A DNA stretch of 64,000 bases from Halomicrobium katesii DSM 19301 (GTDB lineage: Archaea > Halobacteriota > Halobacteria > Halobacteriales > Haloarculaceae). Both the position numbers and the translations under genes were made by a program. The notes under the pieces were generated by a model. That model had not been told where the DNA came from, made no database searches, and worked only from the letters and a program-made list of their open reading frames with translations. This document shows positions 62,676 through 64,000 of this stretch, one piece after another (positions within the stretch are counted from its first letter, which is position 1; every line of letters begins with the position of its first letter). Location of the stretch: NCBI RefSeq assembly GCF_000379085.1, contig NZ_KB905378.1, positions 405,075 through 469,074 of the forward strand, read 5' to 3'.

Positions 62676-62896
62676 CGCTCGGATCGTTCTCGGAGGTCGC
62701 CGTCCAGATCGTCACGCGTCGCCGTGACGGCTTCCCGAAAGCCGTCGACGCCGCTCATCGCCCCGAACCCCTTCATCACGTCGCGATCACTCCCGGTGAG
62801 ACGGTTGATCACGTCGGTAAAACTCTCGTCCTCGCGTTTGTGTTCCCGTAATCGCTCGTACGCTTCGTCCGTGATCGTGAGACTCTTGGTACCCAT
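62672..62896 (-). CDS. vapB: VapB-type antitoxin
   Basis: This 74-residue protein begins MGTKSLTITDEAYERLREHKREDESFTDVINRL, the strand-helix-helix pattern of archaeal VapB antitoxins (UPF0330 type). The tail (DGFREAVTATRDDLDGDLRE) would wrap the toxin. The ATG at 62896 is preceded by GTACACCCAGTTATATTTTCC (read inverted), with a possible TATA box. It lies directly before vapC. Confidence 0.88.
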   Translation of the reverse strand: MGTKSLTITDEAYERLREHKREDESFTDVINRLTGSDRDVMKGFGAMSGVDGFREAVTATRDDLDGDLRERSER

Positions 62897-62973
62897 AGAC
62901 GTACGTGTGGGTGTACACCCAGTTATATTTTCCGCGCTCGCACGGCTGGGCAGGCGATGAAAACAGCGGCTCT

Positions 62974-63058
62974 CATACGGACGGTTGTAGGCGTTTACCC
63001 AGTCGACCGCACGACGGCGTGCGGTCGATCTGGTAAAGACCTACAACTTTCCGTATCA
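62974..63058. repeat. palindromic repeat, subtype A, copy 2 (inverted)
   Basis: This is the copy-1 sequence in reverse orientation: its right part AGACCTACAACTTTCCGTAT equals the reverse complement of the left part of 59888-59971. The centre GTCGACCGCAC...GTGCGGTCGAT pairs around GACGGC. It abuts the next copy at CATACGG. Confidence 0.85.
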
Positions 63059-63140
63059 TACGGTTTATTGTAGTTGCTTGCCGGTGATCGTCGCCACGGA
63101 GTAGACGATCACCGGTAAATCGCTACAATAATCCGTATCA
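63057..63140. repeat. palindromic repeat, subtype B, copy 2
   Basis: The centre CCGGTGATCGTC...GACGATCACCGG pairs over 12 bp around GCCACGGAGTA, resembling the 40572 copy. In the stem, GAGCGTC/GACGCTC there corresponds to GATCGTC/GACGATC here, a change on both sides that keeps pairing. Confidence 0.85.
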
Positions 63141-63154
63141 GTCATGGAGCGCCT

Positions 63155-64000
63155 TCAGGACCGGGTCAGCAGCGCTTTCAGTTGTTCACGAGAGAACAGC
63201 GTCGACGGGCGATCCATGTGGACGCCGATCTCGCCCTCGAAGGCTTTCATGCCCGCCTTCTGGACCGCGCCGGGCAGCGAGTAGCCGGCGCGGACGAGGT
63301 GTCCCAGCCGGATGTCGGTCCGGAGGTCGTCGCGCCAGGCCCGCTCGTAGTCGCCCAGCGTCCCCGGCCTGTCGGGATCGATCTCGCGGGCCGCGTGGTC
63401 GGCGGCGGTCATGCCATAGAGGATGCCGCCACCGGTGAACGGCTTCGTCTGGGCCGCGGCGTCGCCGATCAGGAACGAGCGGCGGCCGGTCACGCGCTTC
63501 GGCGGCCCGATCGGGATGAGCCCCGAGCAGCGCCGGTCCGTGTCGACGCCGTAGTCCGCGGTGAACGCCTCGAAGCGCTCGCTCACGTCGTGGCCCGGCG
63601 GCGTCGCCAGCCCGTACTCGACGCCGGCCTCGCCGCGGGGAATGCGCCACGCGAAGAAGCGCGGCACGGAGAGGTGTACGTCGACGAACTGCTGGCGGTC
63701 GACCGCCTCGGTGAACCCGAGCACCCCGTGGAGGAGTTCGCCGGGTTCGGGCAGGTCGAGCGCGCGCCGGACGCGAGACTGCGGGCCGTCACACCCCGCG
63801 ACCATCCGCGCGTCGTGGGTCTCCGTCCCGTCGGGACCGCGGACCTCGACGGTGACGTGGTCGGTGCGTTCGGTCACGTCGAGCACCGTGTGCTCCTCCC
63901 GCAGATCGACGCCGGCCTCGCGAGCGCAGTCGGCCAGTCGCCGATCCAGCCCGACGCGGTCGATGACGTTCGAGATCGCCTCGTCCTTGTAGAAACGGTG
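63155..64000 (-). CDS. geranylgeranyl reductase-family flavoprotein, partial
   Basis: The frame enters from the window edge (HRFYKDEAISNVIDRVGLDR) and ends at 63155; at least 281 residues are present. Motifs of the geranylgeranyl reductase group: VAGCDGPQSRVRRALDLP (FAD contact), FFAWRIPRGEAGVEYGLA, and FLIGDAAAQTKPFTGGGILYGMTAADHAA. Such enzymes saturate isoprenoid chains of archaeal lipids or quinones. The N-terminal FAD fold lies beyond 64000. Confidence 0.88.
   Translation of the reverse strand, partial: HRFYKDEAISNVIDRVGLDRRLADCAREAGVDLREEHTVLDVTERTDHVTVEVRGPDGTETHDARMVAGCDGPQSRVRRALDLPEPGELLHGVLGFTEAVDRQQFVDVHLSVPRFFAWRIPRGEAGVEYGLATPPGHDVSERFEAFTADYGVDTDRRCSGLIPIGPPKRVTGRRSFLIGDAAAQTKPFTGGGILYGMTAADHAAREIDPDRPGTLGDYERAWRDDLRTDIRLGHLVRAGYSLPGAVQKAGMKAFEGEIGVHMDRPSTLFSREQLKALLTRS

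Overview
All calls come from reading the sequence and translations; no database search or computation was run. The window is high-GC DNA of a halophilic archaeon (class Halobacteria). The proteins are acidic, genes overlap tightly (ATGA/GTGA junctions), and TATA-like boxes sit about 26 nt before start codons. A bacterioruberin gene block (crtD, lyeJ/lbtA, cruF) is present in the order I recall from Haloarcula, so a Haloarcula-like relative is a reasonable guess.

Layout. 0-3 kb is accessory: a small ribbon-helix-helix regulator between two copies of its likely operator, a secreted AA10 chitin-type LPMO with two chitin-binding modules, an IS6 scar and a PIN-domain toxin-antitoxin pair. 3-10.7 kb is a tightly coupled surface operon: two membrane VWA proteins, a tethered coiled coil, a membrane protein, a MoxR AAA+ ATPase and a DUF58 protein. 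10.7-17.7 kb holds carotenoid synthesis, a ZIP transporter, a YkgJ-type protein and a histidine kinase whose ATPase motifs look lost. 17.7-28.7 kb is lower-GC mobile ground: broken IS6, IS4-like and IS5 copies, MITEs, a 149-bp near-perfect inverted repeat, an intact class I ribonucleotide reductase set (nrdR-nrdB-nrdA) beside the decayed tail of another nrdB, a ParA partition module with iteron-like repeats, and disrupted padR and cupin genes.

28.8-49.9 kb is the most interesting part, a metal-acquisition island. It holds a FeoB-like transporter, a ribosomal protein S14 paralogue that has lost two of four zinc cysteines, a flavoprotein, three COG0523 (CobW-like) GTPases, an Opp/Nik-type importer with fused ATPases plus a methyltransferase, a ZnuABC-type importer whose binding protein carries an extra domain between two His-rich loops, two NikR-like regulators, a 44-residue CxHC-type small protein and a truncated cbiM. 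By analogy with bacterial Zur regulons I infer a zinc-limitation programme (import, metal delivery, and zinc sparing by ribosome remodelling).

49.9-64 kb returns to core genes after an IS5 insertion: M29 aminopeptidase, Gfo/Idh/MocA oxidoreductase, a transducer, nicotinate phosphoribosyltransferase, RNase P RNA, small zinc-ribbon proteins, a Tat lipoprotein, YgfZ, VapBC and a geranylgeranyl reductase cut by the window edge. Four copies of an ~85-bp palindromic repeat (40.6, 59.9, 63.0 and 63.1 kb) come in two subtypes whose hairpins keep pairing through compensatory changes. I saw no tRNA, rRNA or CRISPR array.
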